Translations under genes and position numbers: made by a program
Origin: an uncultured Halomonas sp.
Lineage (GTDB): Bacteria; Pseudomonadota; Gammaproteobacteria; Pseudomonadales; Halomonadaceae
Length of the DNA stretch: 64,000 bases
NCBI RefSeq assembly: GCF_947501415.1
Contig: NZ_CANMVL010000001.1
Coordinates: forward strand, 62,001-126,000
Direction: 5' to 3'
Shown: positions 29,091 through 38,778 of the stretch, in pieces
Layout: each line of letters starts with the position of its first letter
Position numbering within the stretch: position 1 is the stretch's first letter
Notes under the pieces: model-generated
Database searches by the model: none
Told to the model about the DNA's origin: nothing
The model's input: only the letters and a program-made list of their open reading frames with translations

Positions 29091-30541
29091 CCCAAGCGAG
29101 ACACGCATTGATTGATGAAGCCGCCGGCATCCTGCTGACGCCCGGTGGTCTCTCTCTGGATGACCTGGACACCGGCCTCGGCCACGCGATGGGGGCGGGT
29201 ATCGACTACGCCGACCTCTACTTTCAGCGCAGCTGGCATGAGGGCTGGGTGCTGGAAGATGGCGAGGTCAAGGAGGCCAGCTACAACATCGACGGCGGGG
29301 TGGGCGTGCGCTCCCTGGCCGGCGAGAAGACCGGCTTCGCCTACTCCAATCAGATTACCGCCGATGCGCTTGGCGAGACCGGGCGTACCGCGGCCGGCAT
29401 CGTGCGCAGCGGCAACCGTCTGCCATTGGGCACGCCGGTTGCCGTCGGTCCCCCGTCGCGCTATGCCGGGGTCGATCCGCTCGCCGGGCTCAGCGCCGAG
29501 GAGAAGGTCGCCATGCTCAAGGAGGCGGATCGCGTGGCCCGAGCCGCCGACCCCTCGGTCAGCCAGGTCAGTGCCTCGCTCTCGGGGGTCCATGAGGTGG
29601 TGCTGGTGCGTGCCAGCGATGGCACCCTGGCGGCCGACATCCGCCCCCTGGTGCGCTTCAACGTAAGCGTGATCGTCGTACGCAATGGTCGACGCGAGCG
29701 TGGCAGTGCCGGCGGTGGTGGCCGCTATCCCATGTCGCGCCTGCGCGATGAGGGTGTCGCCGAACGCTTCGCCAAGGAGGCGGTGCGTCAGGCGCTGGTC
29801 AACCTGGAGGCCGTCGATGCCCCGGCGGGCCAGCTGCCGGTGGTGCTGGCGCCTGGCTGGCCGGGCATCCTGCTCCATGAGGCGGTAGGTCACGGCCTGG
29901 AGGGAGATTTCAATCGCAAGGGAAGCTCAGCCTTCGCCGGCCGTATGGGCGAGCGCGTCGCCGCACCGGGTGTGACCGTGGTCGATGACGCCACCCTGGC
30001 CGACCGCCGCGGGTCGATGAGCGTCGATGACGAGGGGACCCCGGGTCAGCGTACCCCGCTGATCGAGGATGGCATCCTCACCGGCTATATGCAGGACAAG
30101 TTGAACGCGCGGCTGATGGGCATGGCGCCCACCGGCAATGCCCGCCGCGAATCCTTTGCCCACCTGCCGATGCCGCGCATGACCAATACTGTCATGCTCG
30201 CCGGTCAGGATGACCCCGACGACATCCTCAAAAGCGTCAAGCGTGGCCTCTATGCGGTGAGCTTCGGCGGTGGCCAGGTGGATATCACCTCGGGGAAGTT
30301 CGTGTTCTCGGCGAGTGAAGCCTATCTGATCGAGGATGGCCGGATCACCGCCCCGGTGAAGGGGGCGACGCTGATCGGCAATGGCCCCGAGGCCATGGGG
30401 CGAGTCTCGATGATCGGCCATGATATGGCACTGGATCCCGGTATCGGCGTGTGTGGCAAGGAGGGGCAGGGCGTACCGGTGGGTGTCGGCCAGCCGACCC
30501 TCAAGCTGGACGAGCTGACCGTAGGTGGCACCCAGTCGTAG
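29087..30541 (+). CDS. tldD: Metalloprotease TldD
   Basis: 484 residues; ATG overlaps the yhdP stop. The zinc motif is [11 protein letters not shown] (about residue 264 on), and the C-terminal [25 protein letters not shown] is typical of TldD. TldD with PmbA (TldE) forms a heterodimeric protease that cuts unfolded peptides, including microcin precursors and CcdA. PmbA is encoded nearby at 31258, with darP in between on the opposite strand. Confidence 0.97.
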   Translation: MTQARHALIDEAAGILLTPGGLSLDDLDTGLGHAMGAGIDYADLYFQRSWHEGWVLEDGEVKEASYNIDGGVGVRSLAGEKTGFAYSNQITADALGETGRTAAGIVRSGNRLPLGTPVAVGPPSRYAGVDPLAGLSAEEKVAMLKEADRVARAADPSVSQVSASLSGVHEVVLVRASDGTLAADIRPLVRFNVSVIVVRNGRRERGSAGGGGRYPMSRLRDEGVAERFAKEAVRQALVNLEAVDAPAGQLPVVLAPGWPGILLHEAVGHGLEGDFNRKGSSAFAGRMGERVAAPGVTVVDDATLADRRGSMSVDDEGTPGQRTPLIEDGILTGYMQDKLNARLMGMAPTGNARRESFAHLPMPRMTNTVMLAGQDDPDDILKSVKRGLYAVSFGGGQVDITSGKFVFSASEAYLIEDGRITAPVKGATLIGNGPEAMGRVSMIGHDMALDPGIGVCGKEGQGVPVGVGQPTLKLDELTVGGTQS

Positions 30542-30551
30542 ACGAATGGTG

Positions 30552-30613
30552 TGTAGGAGCCAAGCTCGCTGGGCGATGGCGGCGCCAATCGCCCGGTATA
30601 CCGGGCTCCTACA
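30552..30613. repeat. REP-like palindromic element
   Basis: Outer arms TGTAGGAGC (30552-30560) and GCTCCTACA (30605-30613) are exact complements; inner arms GGGCGAT (30571-30577) and ATCGCCC (30588-30594) also pair. The outer arm matches the TGTAGGAGC start of Pseudomonas-type REP sequences. It fills the gap between converging tldD and darP and overlaps the darP stop codon. I saw no second copy in the window. Confidence 0.6.
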
Positions 30614-31145
30614 GCCCGGCGGTATCGCGGATCAGCTTGAACAGCTTGCGTGAACTGGCCGGTGGCTTGTCCTGGGCACGTTCGCGCTGGGCATTGCGGA
30701 TCAGCTGGCGCAGGGCCTGGCGGTCGGCGTGGGGGTAGTCGGCCACGAAGGCCTCCACCGCGGCGTCGCCCTCGTCGACGAGGCGGTCGCGCCACTTTTC
30801 GAGGCGATGAAAGGCGTGGTCGCGGCGCAGCGTCTCCTGCTCGATCTCGTCGTGGACGGCACGGATCGCCGCGAGATCCTCGCGACGCATCAACTTGCCG
30901 ATGTACTGCATGTGGCGCCGCCGTCCCTCATGGGAGCGGATGCGTGAGGTCTCTTCCACGGCGGCGAGCATATCGTCGGAGAGGGGAAAGCGCGCTCGCT
31001 CGCCAGGGGTCATGGCGATGATCTGTTCGCCCAGCGTCTGCAGCGCCTGCATCTCGCGCTTGAGCTGGGACTTGCTGGGGCGTTCGTCGTTGTCCGGCTG
31101 CTGAAGGATCTGATCGAGCAACTCGCGGGGAGATTCCTGGGACAT
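30609..31145 (-). CDS. darP: DarP/YjgA, ribosome 50S maturation factor
   Basis: 178 residues from ATG 31145 (longer readings upstream look unlike the family). Motifs PSKSQLKREMQALQTLGEQI, RRHMQYIGKLMR and a basic C-terminus (ASSRKLFKLIRD) are typical. YjgA/DarP binds late 50S assembly intermediates. It lies between tldD and pmbA on the opposite strand, as in many gammaproteobacteria. The stop codon sits inside the REP-like element. Confidence 0.94.
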   Translation of the reverse strand: MSQESPRELLDQILQQPDNDERPSKSQLKREMQALQTLGEQIIAMTPGERARFPLSDDMLAAVEETSRIRSHEGRRRHMQYIGKLMRREDLAAIRAVHDEIEQETLRRDHAFHRLEKWRDRLVDEGDAAVEAFVADYPHADRQALRQLIRNAQRERAQDKPPASSRKLFKLIRDTAGL

Positions 31146-31257
31146 GCCGCTTCCATCGGTTGGGGCTGGGTGTCCCGACAGTATACCAGTCCGTTTCACC
31201 GGGCTGAGAATGAACATCACAGGCGTGGCTCACAGCCCCGCCGAAGGAGGATTAGAG

Positions 31258-32598
31258 ATGACACAGGCTTTCGATGCCGCCGCACAGCAGACCCTTCTGG
31301 AGAGCCGTTCCCGACAGGCCGTGGAACTGGCCCGGAAGCTGGGGGCCGACGCCTGCGAAGTGGGCGCCAGCGTCGACCAGGGCGTCGGCGTCAGCGTTCG
31401 CGAAGGGGAGGTGGAAACCGTCGAGCTCTCGCGCGATCAGGGCATTGCGGTGACGGTCTATCTCGGCCAGCGCAAGGGCAGTGCCTCCTCCACCGATGCC
31501 GGCGAAGCCTCCATCCGTGCCGTGGTCGAGAAGGCCATCGCCATTGCTCGCTATACCGGCGAGGATCCCGCCGCCGGCCTGGCCGACGCCGCGCTGATGG
31601 CCACTCATCTGCCGGACCTCGATGTGCACCACCCCTGGGCCTTGACCACCGAAGAGGCAGTCGAGCTGGCGCTGGCCTGCGAGGCCGCCGGCCGCGGCAA
31701 GGCCGGGATCAAGAGCTCCGACGGCGCCTCGCTCTCCAGCGGCGAGGGGGTGAGGGTCTATGCCAACAGCCATGGCTTCCTGGGCAGCCAGCGTGGCAGT
31801 CGCCACTCGCTCTCCTGCATGCTGATCGCCGAAGACGATGCCGGCATGCAGCGTGACTATGACTTCACCAGCGCCCGGGACCCGCGCGATCTGCTGGCAC
31901 CTGAACGGGTCGGCGAGAGTGCCGCCGAGCACACACTGCGCCGCCTGGGGGCAAGGCGTCCGGCTACCGGGCGGATGCCGGTACTCTTCGACCCGAACCT
32001 GGCCGGCGGGCTGGTCGGCTCGTTGATGAGTGCCATCGCCGGTGGCGCGCTGTTCCGCCAGGCAACCTTCCTCTGCGACCGTCTCGGCGATGCACTCTTC
32101 CCAGAGTGGTTCAGCCTGCAGGAGAAGCCCATGGAAACCGGTGCCATGGCCAGTTCGCCCTTCGACAACGATGGCGTTCAGACTCGTGACAACCTCTTTA
32201 TCGACAAGGGGCGACTGGCCAGCTACATGCTCTCGGCCTACAGTGCGCGCCGCCTCGGCATGCAGACCACCGCCAATGCCGGCGGGGCTCGCAACCTGCG
32301 GATCACGGCGCCGCTGGCATCACGCGATGAGCTGCTTGCCCGCATGGGCAGGGGGGTGCTGGTCACCGAGCTGATGGGGCAGGGGGTCAATGGCGTCACC
32401 GGGGACTACTCGAGGGGGGCGGCCGGCTTCTGGGTGGAGAACGGCAAGATTCAGTACCCGGTGGAGGAGTTCACCATTGCGGGAAACCTGCAAACGATGT
32501 TCAGGGGGCTGGCTGGCGTGGGCAGCGATATCGATACCCGCGGCAGCATCCATACCGGCAGCTGGCTGATCGACGAGATGACGGTGGCCGGCGGCTGA
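31258..32598 (+). CDS. pmbA: Metalloprotease PmbA (TldE)
   Basis: 446 residues from ATG 31258, with AGGAGG seven bases upstream. Partner of TldD in the TldD/E protease; PmbA lacks the HExxxH motif, and none is visible here. Typical blocks: SVREGEVETVELSRDQGIAVTVYLG, VLFDPNLAGGLVGSLMSAIAGGAL and GDYSRGAAGFWVENG. The 112-base gap to darP must hold both divergent promoters. Confidence 0.95.
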   Translation: MTQAFDAAAQQTLLESRSRQAVELARKLGADACEVGASVDQGVGVSVREGEVETVELSRDQGIAVTVYLGQRKGSASSTDAGEASIRAVVEKAIAIARYTGEDPAAGLADAALMATHLPDLDVHHPWALTTEEAVELALACEAAGRGKAGIKSSDGASLSSGEGVRVYANSHGFLGSQRGSRHSLSCMLIAEDDAGMQRDYDFTSARDPRDLLAPERVGESAAEHTLRRLGARRPATGRMPVLFDPNLAGGLVGSLMSAIAGGALFRQATFLCDRLGDALFPEWFSLQEKPMETGAMASSPFDNDGVQTRDNLFIDKGRLASYMLSAYSARRLGMQTTANAGGARNLRITAPLASRDELLARMGRGVLVTELMGQGVNGVTGDYSRGAAGFWVENGKIQYPVEEFTIAGNLQTMFRGLAGVGSDIDTRGSIHTGSWLIDEMTVAGG

Positions 32599-32615
32599 GG
32601 CGGGCTTACGGCTTT

Positions 32616-32885
32616 TTACTCATCCTCGTCGAAGCGGGCGTCGAACAGGGCCTCGATGGCGTCGAGGGCCTGTTCGGCGTCCCTGCCTTCGGCACTTACG
32701 GTGAGCTCGGTGCCGCAGGGCGCGGCCAGCATCAGCAGCGACATGATGTTGTTGGCTTCCCCTCGCATCGGGCCGTTGGCCACCTGAATGTGGGCAGTAA
32801 AGGGCTGGCAGCACTGGACCAGCTTGGTGGCGGCGCGGGCATGAAGCCCACGCTTGTTGGTAAGGGTCAACCTGCGTTGCGGCAC
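32616..32885 (-). CDS. ptsO: HPr-like phosphocarrier of the nitrogen PTS (NPr)
   Basis: 89 residues from GTG 32885, chosen because AAGGA lies eight bases upstream and because it places the phosphorylated His at position 15 (NKRGLH), as in HPr. A TTG at 32891 overlapping the rapZ stop is the alternative. NPr passes phosphate from EI-Ntr to PtsN. The position corresponding to regulatory Ser46 of HPr is Asn46 (EANNIMSL), so control by HPr kinase is unlikely. Last gene of the leftward rpoN-type operon. Confidence 0.9.
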   Translation of the reverse strand: MPQRRLTLTNKRGLHARAATKLVQCCQPFTAHIQVANGPMRGEANNIMSLLMLAAPCGTELTVSAEGRDAEQALDAIEALFDARFDEDE

Positions 32886-32887
32886 GC

Positions 32888-33793
32888 TCAACTTCCTTGA
32901 TGAGGTGGGGTCTCGGGGCCGGGCAAGGTGTCCTGAGTGCCCAGTTCGCGATGGCGCAAGCGTACCCGCGTCTGCTGCTGGGCAAGCTGCCTGGCCAGGC
33001 GCTCGGCGAGATAGACCGAGCGGTGCTGCCCCCCCGTGCAGCCGATGGCCACGGTGAGATAGCTGCGATGGCTGGCCGCGTATCTGGGCAGCCAACGTGT
33101 CAGCCAGTCGTGGATATCGGTGAGCATCTCCTGCACCACCGGGTAATCCTCGAGAAAGGCGACGATCTCGGCATCCTGGCCGTTGTAGGGCCTGAGGCGT
33201 GGGTCCCAGTAGGGGTTGGGAAGGCATCGCGCATCGAACACCAGGTCGGCGTCCAGGGGGACGCCGCGCTTGAAGCCGAAGGACTCCACCGTCAGGGTCA
33301 GTTGCTCGGGGCGATGATGGGCTACCTGGTCGGCGATACGGGCGCGTAACTCATGGACCGTCAGTCGTGAGGTGTCGATCACCAGATCGGCCAGGTCGCG
33401 AATCCCGGAGAGTGCCTGCTCCTCGGAGTCGATCGCCTCGGCGAGCGTCATCTCGCTCTCGCGGGTCAGCGGGTGTCGCCGCCGGGTGGCGGAGTAGCGC
33501 TCGATCAGGATGCGTGCGTCGGTGTTCAGGTAGATGACCTGGCAGTCGATACCGCGTTCACGCACCTCCTCCAGGAGGCTGGGGAAGCGCTCCAGGGCCT
33601 GGGGGAGGTTACGGGCATCGATGCTGACGGCGATCGAGGTGCGCTGGGACTCGGGGTTGCTCAGTTCGTCAACCAGCGAACCCAGCAGCATGGCCGGCAG
33701 GTTGTCGATGGCGTAGTAGCTGAGATCCTCCAGCGCCTGCAGGGCGATTGATTTGCCCGAGCCGGAGCGGCCGCTGATGATCACGAGTCGCAT
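32888..33793 (-). CDS. rapZ: RapZ, RNase adapter protein and nucleotide-binding protein
   Basis: 301 residues. Walker A GRSGSGKS at residues 8-15; C-terminal domain with GCTGGQHRSVYLAERLA, which binds glucosamine-6-phosphate and small RNAs in E. coli. RapZ directs RNase E to GlmZ sRNA and so tunes amino-sugar supply. Lies between ptsN and the NPr gene, the conserved order. Confidence 0.96.
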   Translation of the reverse strand: MRLVIISGRSGSGKSIALQALEDLSYYAIDNLPAMLLGSLVDELSNPESQRTSIAVSIDARNLPQALERFPSLLEEVRERGIDCQVIYLNTDARILIERYSATRRRHPLTRESEMTLAEAIDSEEQALSGIRDLADLVIDTSRLTVHELRARIADQVAHHRPEQLTLTVESFGFKRGVPLDADLVFDARCLPNPYWDPRLRPYNGQDAEIVAFLEDYPVVQEMLTDIHDWLTRWLPRYAASHRSYLTVAIGCTGGQHRSVYLAERLARQLAQQQTRVRLRHRELGTQDTLPGPETPPHQGS

Positions 33794-33836
33794 GGAGGTC
33801 TCCTGGTCGTTCTGGCCGAGGGGTGCTCGTTACCGC

Positions 33837-34304
33837 TCAACCCTGTCGTCGAATGGCCTCGATAAGGCTGTCGTGGAGGTCGCGCTGACTCGAGCTGCGG
33901 CGCAGGCGCGTGCGGGTATCGACGTCGTTCATGATGCCGGCCAGCTGGGCCAGCAGGGTCAGGTGGGCCGCATCGGCCTCTTCGGGAACCAGCAGCACGA
34001 ACACCAGATCGACGGGCTCTCCATCGATGGCGTCGAAATCCACCGGTTCCGTCAGCTTGAGGAAGCCGGCGATAGGCGCCTTGCAGTGGGGGCTACGGGC
34101 GTGAGGAATGGCCACGCCGTTACCGATGCCGGTACTGCCGAGGCGCTCGCGGGCAATCAGCCTCGCGAAGACCTCCTGGCTGTCGAGGCTGGGCGTGTTC
34201 TGCGCAATGAAGGTGCTGAAGAACTCCAGCACCCGTTTCTTGCTGCCCCCGGGCACATCGAAGAGGGTGCGCTCCGGGGGGAGAATGGTTTCGAGTGAGG
34301 ACAT
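33837..34304 (-). CDS. ptsN: Nitrogen PTS enzyme IIA (PtsN)
   Basis: 155 residues from ATG 34304; no strong ribosome site, so translation may depend on hpf, which ends seven bases upstream. The phospho-acceptor His is in GVAIPHAR. EIIA-Ntr receives phosphate from NPr and regulates potassium transport and other processes through its phosphorylation state. Fold and length agree with the family. Confidence 0.95.
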   Translation of the reverse strand: MSSLETILPPERTLFDVPGGSKKRVLEFFSTFIAQNTPSLDSQEVFARLIARERLGSTGIGNGVAIPHARSPHCKAPIAGFLKLTEPVDFDAIDGEPVDLVFVLLVPEEADAAHLTLLAQLAGIMNDVDTRTRLRRSSSQRDLHDSLIEAIRRQG

Positions 34305-34311
34305 CGTGGGT

Positions 34312-34620
34312 TCAGCGGGCGCCGGCGCCCTGGGCGCGAGCCTGGGCCTTTTCCTTGTGCTTGACCAGCTGGCGGTCCAGCTTGTCGGCGAGGGCATCGA
34401 TGGCAGCGTACATGTCGACATCCTGGGCTTCTGCATGCAGCTCGGCACCGGCAACGTGCATGATGCAGGCGGCCGATTGACGCTCCTTCTCGACAGACAG
34501 GGTCACCTGCACGTTGGTGATGTTGTCATAGTGGCGCTCCACGCGAGTCAGCTTCTCGTTGACATAGTCACGCAGGGCATCGGTCAGTTCCACATGAAGG
34601 CCGGTGATATTCACTTGCAT
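34312..34620 (-). CDS. hpf: Ribosome hibernation promoting factor, short form
   Basis: 102 residues, AAGGAG upstream of ATG 34620. Starts MQVNITGLHVELTDALRDYV, typical of short HPF/YhbH, with a basic helix (LDRQLVKHKEKAQAR). It binds the decoding region of 30S and promotes 100S dimers in stationary phase. Follows rpoN after 146 bases, a gap likely to hold its own promoter. Confidence 0.95.
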   Translation of the reverse strand: MQVNITGLHVELTDALRDYVNEKLTRVERHYDNITNVQVTLSVEKERQSAACIMHVAGAELHAEAQDVDMYAAIDALADKLDRQLVKHKEKAQARAQGAGAR

Positions 34621-34766
34621 GACACGCTCCTTGCTCGATGGTTGTGATTCGATTGTAACCCTTTTTCCTGCCTTGCATACCCCCCGGCGGATCCGGGGCG
34701 GATTCCCGCCATGTTCAAGGGGTTGAGCCGGTCGAGCAGGGGGGCAAAGTTGCCTGCCGATCGCCC

Positions 34767-36173
34767 TCAGCGCAGGCGCTTGCGCTCGCTGGAGGAGGGG
34801 ATGCCCATGGCTTCACGGTACTTGGCGATCGTCCGTCTGGCGACCCGGATGCCGGCCTCGTCGAGCAGGGTGACCAGCCGGCTATCGGATAGCGGCTTGC
34901 GCGGCGGCTCCTCCTGAATCAGCTTGCGGATGCGTGCACGAATGGCGGTGCTTGAGTGGGTGTCGCCCTCGTTGCCGACCTGGCTGGAGAAGAAGAACTT
35001 GAGCTCGAAGACCCCGCGGGGGGTATGGATGAACTTCTGGGTGGTGACCCGTGAGATGGTGGATTCATGCATCTCCACCGTCTGGGCGATATCGGCCAGA
35101 GTGAGTGGCTTCATGGCCTCTTCACCCTGTTCCAGAAAGTCGAACTGGCGCGCCATGATCTCGCGACCGACTCGCAGCAGGGTATCGTTGCGGCTGGTCA
35201 GGCTCTTTATCAGCCAGCGCGCCTCCTGGAGGTGCTCCTTGAGGAAGGTGTTGTCGTCACTCTTGTCGGCACGGCGGATCAGTGCCGCGTAATCGGGCTG
35301 GATGCGCAGTCGTGGGATCGCCTCGGGGTTGAGTTCGACGTGCCAGCCACGTTGGTCGTGAAAGGCAACGAGGTCGGGAATCACGTAGTCGTCGGTGACG
35401 CTTGAGAAGGCGCTGCCAGGGCGAGGATCCAGGCTGCGTACCAGGGCGATGGAGGCGTCGAGCGCCGTGTCGTCCAGCCCCAGGCGCCGCTTGAGCAGGC
35501 GACGGTCATCGTTGCCGAGGGCCTCCAGGAACTGGCGGACCAGGCGTCGTGCCTGGGGCAGGTGCGGCGTATCGTCGGGGAGGGCGGCGAGCTGAAGCTG
35601 CAAACATTCACTCAAGTCGCGGGCGAAGATCCCCGTGGGTTCGAACTGCTGCAGATGGCGCAGGACTCGCTCCATCTCCTGGCTGCGCAAGTCGGACAGC
35701 CCCTGCTGTTGCAGGCCGTCTCGAATCTCGTCGAGGGGAGCCGTGAGATAGCCGGCATCGTTGACGGCGTCGATAAGGCTCTCGGCGATCTGGCGCTCCC
35801 GTGGGTCGAGGTCGCTCATCGCCAGCTGCCAGGAGAGATGACCGTGCAGACTCTGGCCTTCCGCCTGGCGCTCGAAATCGGGTCCCTCTCCGCCGCTGGG
35901 CGCCGCAAGGTCCTGGTAGGTATCCGACCAGTCGCTGTCGGTGGCGAGCTGCTCGGGAATCTCGCTTGCCCAGTCGTCCTGCACAGGCTCCTGCGTGGCT
36001 TGCTCACCGAAGTCATCGTCAAGCTCCAGCAGCGGGTTGCTCTCCACCGCCTGCTGGACCTCCTGGCGCAGGTCGAGAGTGGAGAGCTGCAGCAGGGCGA
36101 TGGCCTGCTGCAGCTGGGGAGTCATGGTTAGCTGGGTGCCGACCCGTAATTGCAGAGATGCCTTCATGGCCAT
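34767..36173 (-). CDS. rpoN: RNA polymerase sigma-54 factor
   Basis: 468 residues, GGAGG eight bases upstream of ATG 36173. N-terminal region I with Gln/Leu repeats (LTMTPQLQQAIALLQLSTLDL), an acidic region II, the HTH region, and the RpoN box near the end (ARRTIAKYREAMGIP). Sigma-54 reads -24/-12 promoters with enhancer-binding proteins. Separated by 173 bases from lptB, where a promoter is probable. Confidence 0.97.
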   Translation of the reverse strand: MAMKASLQLRVGTQLTMTPQLQQAIALLQLSTLDLRQEVQQAVESNPLLELDDDFGEQATQEPVQDDWASEIPEQLATDSDWSDTYQDLAAPSGGEGPDFERQAEGQSLHGHLSWQLAMSDLDPRERQIAESLIDAVNDAGYLTAPLDEIRDGLQQQGLSDLRSQEMERVLRHLQQFEPTGIFARDLSECLQLQLAALPDDTPHLPQARRLVRQFLEALGNDDRRLLKRRLGLDDTALDASIALVRSLDPRPGSAFSSVTDDYVIPDLVAFHDQRGWHVELNPEAIPRLRIQPDYAALIRRADKSDDNTFLKEHLQEARWLIKSLTSRNDTLLRVGREIMARQFDFLEQGEEAMKPLTLADIAQTVEMHESTISRVTTQKFIHTPRGVFELKFFFSSQVGNEGDTHSSTAIRARIRKLIQEEPPRKPLSDSRLVTLLDEAGIRVARRTIAKYREAMGIPSSSERKRLR

Positions 36174-36346
36174 GGCAGGCGTCCTCCTGGCATGTCGGAA
36201 AGCCTTACCCTAGTGCCTGGCAGGGCATCGTGCAATACGACCTTAAGCAATAATCATGCCACTGGAGTCATGCTGCTGGGTGGGCGCTATCGAGCCGACC
36301 TGTCGCCGGCAGTGCTGTCGCCATCACCAGGCGCGAGGGACTCTTG

Positions 36347-37068
<722 letters not shown>

Positions 37069-37072
<4 letters not shown>

Positions 37073-37614
37073 GGTTCCCCTTGCTGCTGTTCCGGCTGGA
37101 GGGTCATGCGAATACGCTGGCTGCCTTCGACCCCCTCGGCATCGGCGCGGGCCTGCACGACCCGGCGATCGAGGAAGTACTCCAGATAACCGCCCTCGAA
37201 GGTGTCGCCCCCCTGGTGGAGCTCGGCGCGGTCGATCAGCTCAACACGACGCTCGGCCACATGATAAACAATGGTGCGCCCCCACCCCTTGATGACGGGT
37301 TCGGCGGGGTTCGGCTGCTGCTCGAGATAGGCTCGGTCGCCGATGGCGGTGGCTCGGGAGAGTTCGCCTGCCGCGTTACGGCGGATCTCCACGCGGCTCC
37401 CGGTCAGGCGCATGCTGCCCTGGCGAATATCCACGTTGCCGGTATACACGGCGGTGCCGGCGCGGTCGTCAAGATCGAGACGGTCTGCCTCCACCAGAAT
37501 GGGCGCACTGGCATCCTGATTTTGAGCCTGGCTCTGTGCCAGGCTGGCAGGGGCGAGAGGCAGCAGCGTCAGCAACAGGGCACCGGTCAGCAGTGAGGAT
37601 AGGGGGCGCTTCAT
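37069..37614 (-). CDS. lptA: LPS transport periplasmic bridge protein LptA
   Basis: 181 residues with a signal peptide ([20 protein letters not shown]). OstA-like repeats follow: [30 protein letters not shown]. LptA oligomers form the groove bridge that carries LPS across the periplasm. It overlaps lptC upstream and lptB downstream by ATGA junctions. Confidence 0.94.
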
Positions 37615-38195
37615 GACGAGGACTCCTCGAAGGTCTCGGGCGGGTGGTGGCCGCGCACATTGTCGGTCAGGCGTGCCCGGTTGTCATGGACCCAGGCATC
37701 GAAGCGCTCGCCACGCACATGCTGCGGAGGCTGGCGCAGGATGGCAGGGGTGGTGCTCCAGGCATGACCGGTGTCGGCATCATAATGCAGGGTGTCGGTC
37801 GCCAGTGACCACTGCTCGGCGGGGGCGTGTAGCCTGGCCTCGCCCTCGAGTCGCAGCGGATTGCCTCCGGGCCCCAGCCGGCCGCTGTCGGCTTCGGCAA
37901 GCCAGAGCCGGCCGCCACGGTCGTGGAGCTTGATATGTGGTGTCTCAAGACGCGTCACATCATCCTTGGGGGTGTGGACCAGGCGGGGGGTCGTCACCTG
38001 CTGGTGCAGGCGCCCCTCGGCGTCGAAGCGGGTCAGGTGCGCATTCTCGAGATAGAAGTCGGGCTCCCCGGCGGCATCGCGTGGTATCTGCTGGATGGTG
38101 TCTGGGCCACGTAGATCGAGCAGCGCCAGCCCGCCTCCCAGTGCCAGCAGCAACAGGGTCAGTCCGGTGCGAAAGCCGGGGCGCGGCAGGCGCAT
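37611..38195 (-). CDS. lptC: LPS export protein LptC
   Basis: 194 residues from ATG 38195. One N-terminal membrane anchor (GLTLLLLALGGGLALLDL), then the LptC beta-jellyroll (PDFYLENAHLTRFDAEGRLHQQVT...). LptC joins the LptBFG complex to LptA. It starts five bases after the kdsC stop; the ribosome binding site is weak, and an ATG at 38213 is possible. Confidence 0.92.
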   Translation of the reverse strand: MRLPRPGFRTGLTLLLLALGGGLALLDLRGPDTIQQIPRDAAGEPDFYLENAHLTRFDAEGRLHQQVTTPRLVHTPKDDVTRLETPHIKLHDRGGRLWLAEADSGRLGPGGNPLRLEGEARLHAPAEQWSLATDTLHYDADTGHAWSTTPAILRQPPQHVRGERFDAWVHDNRARLTDNVRGHHPPETFEESSS

Positions 38196-38199
38196 GATC

Positions 38200-38757
38200 C
38201 TAGCCGGCTCCATGCAGGTAAGTGTCAATGACCGCATCCCAGTGCCCCTGGGCGCGCAGCAGGGTATCGGCGATCTCGCGGGCCGCCCCTTGGCCACCAC
38301 CGCGCTCGGTGACCCAGTCTGCATGCTTCTGGATATAGGTCGGTGCATTGGGCACGCTGATGCCGATGCCGGCACGACGAATGGCGCCGACATCGGGCAT
38401 GTCGTCACCGCAGTAGGCCACCTGCTCGAGCTCCAGCCCCAGGCGCTTGGTGAGTTCCCGCAGGACCGGAAGCTTCTTCTCGACGCCCTGGAAGACATGC
38501 TGGATACCCAGTGCCGCGGCGCGGTGACTGACCATGCTCGATTCGCGACCGGTGATCAGCGCCACCTGGAAGCCGGCACGCTTGAGCAGCTTCAGGCCGT
38601 GGCCATCCTGTACATTGAACGCCTTGATCTCGATGCCATCGGCCTGAAAGTAGAGCTGCCCGTCGGTGAGCACGCCATCGACGTCCAGCGCAAGCAGGCG
38701 AATCTGGCGCAGACGGGCGGTGAGCTGCGGGTCCTGAAGGGGGGAGGTATGGGGCAT
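38200..38757 (-). CDS. kdsC: 3-deoxy-D-manno-octulosonate 8-phosphate phosphatase
   Basis: 185 residues, HAD superfamily C0 type without a cap: DVDGVLTDG (nucleophile and acid Asp), ITGRES, and YCGDDMPDVGA for Mg binding. KdsC releases Kdo from Kdo-8-phosphate for LPS inner core synthesis. It lies between kdsD and lptC, as in E. coli. Confidence 0.96.
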   Translation of the reverse strand: MPHTSPLQDPQLTARLRQIRLLALDVDGVLTDGQLYFQADGIEIKAFNVQDGHGLKLLKRAGFQVALITGRESSMVSHRAAALGIQHVFQGVEKKLPVLRELTKRLGLELEQVAYCGDDMPDVGAIRRAGIGISVPNAPTYIQKHADWVTERGGGQGAAREIADTLLRAQGHWDAVIDTYLHGAG

Positions 38758-38778
38758 GAGGGCTCCGTATTGTTGGGG

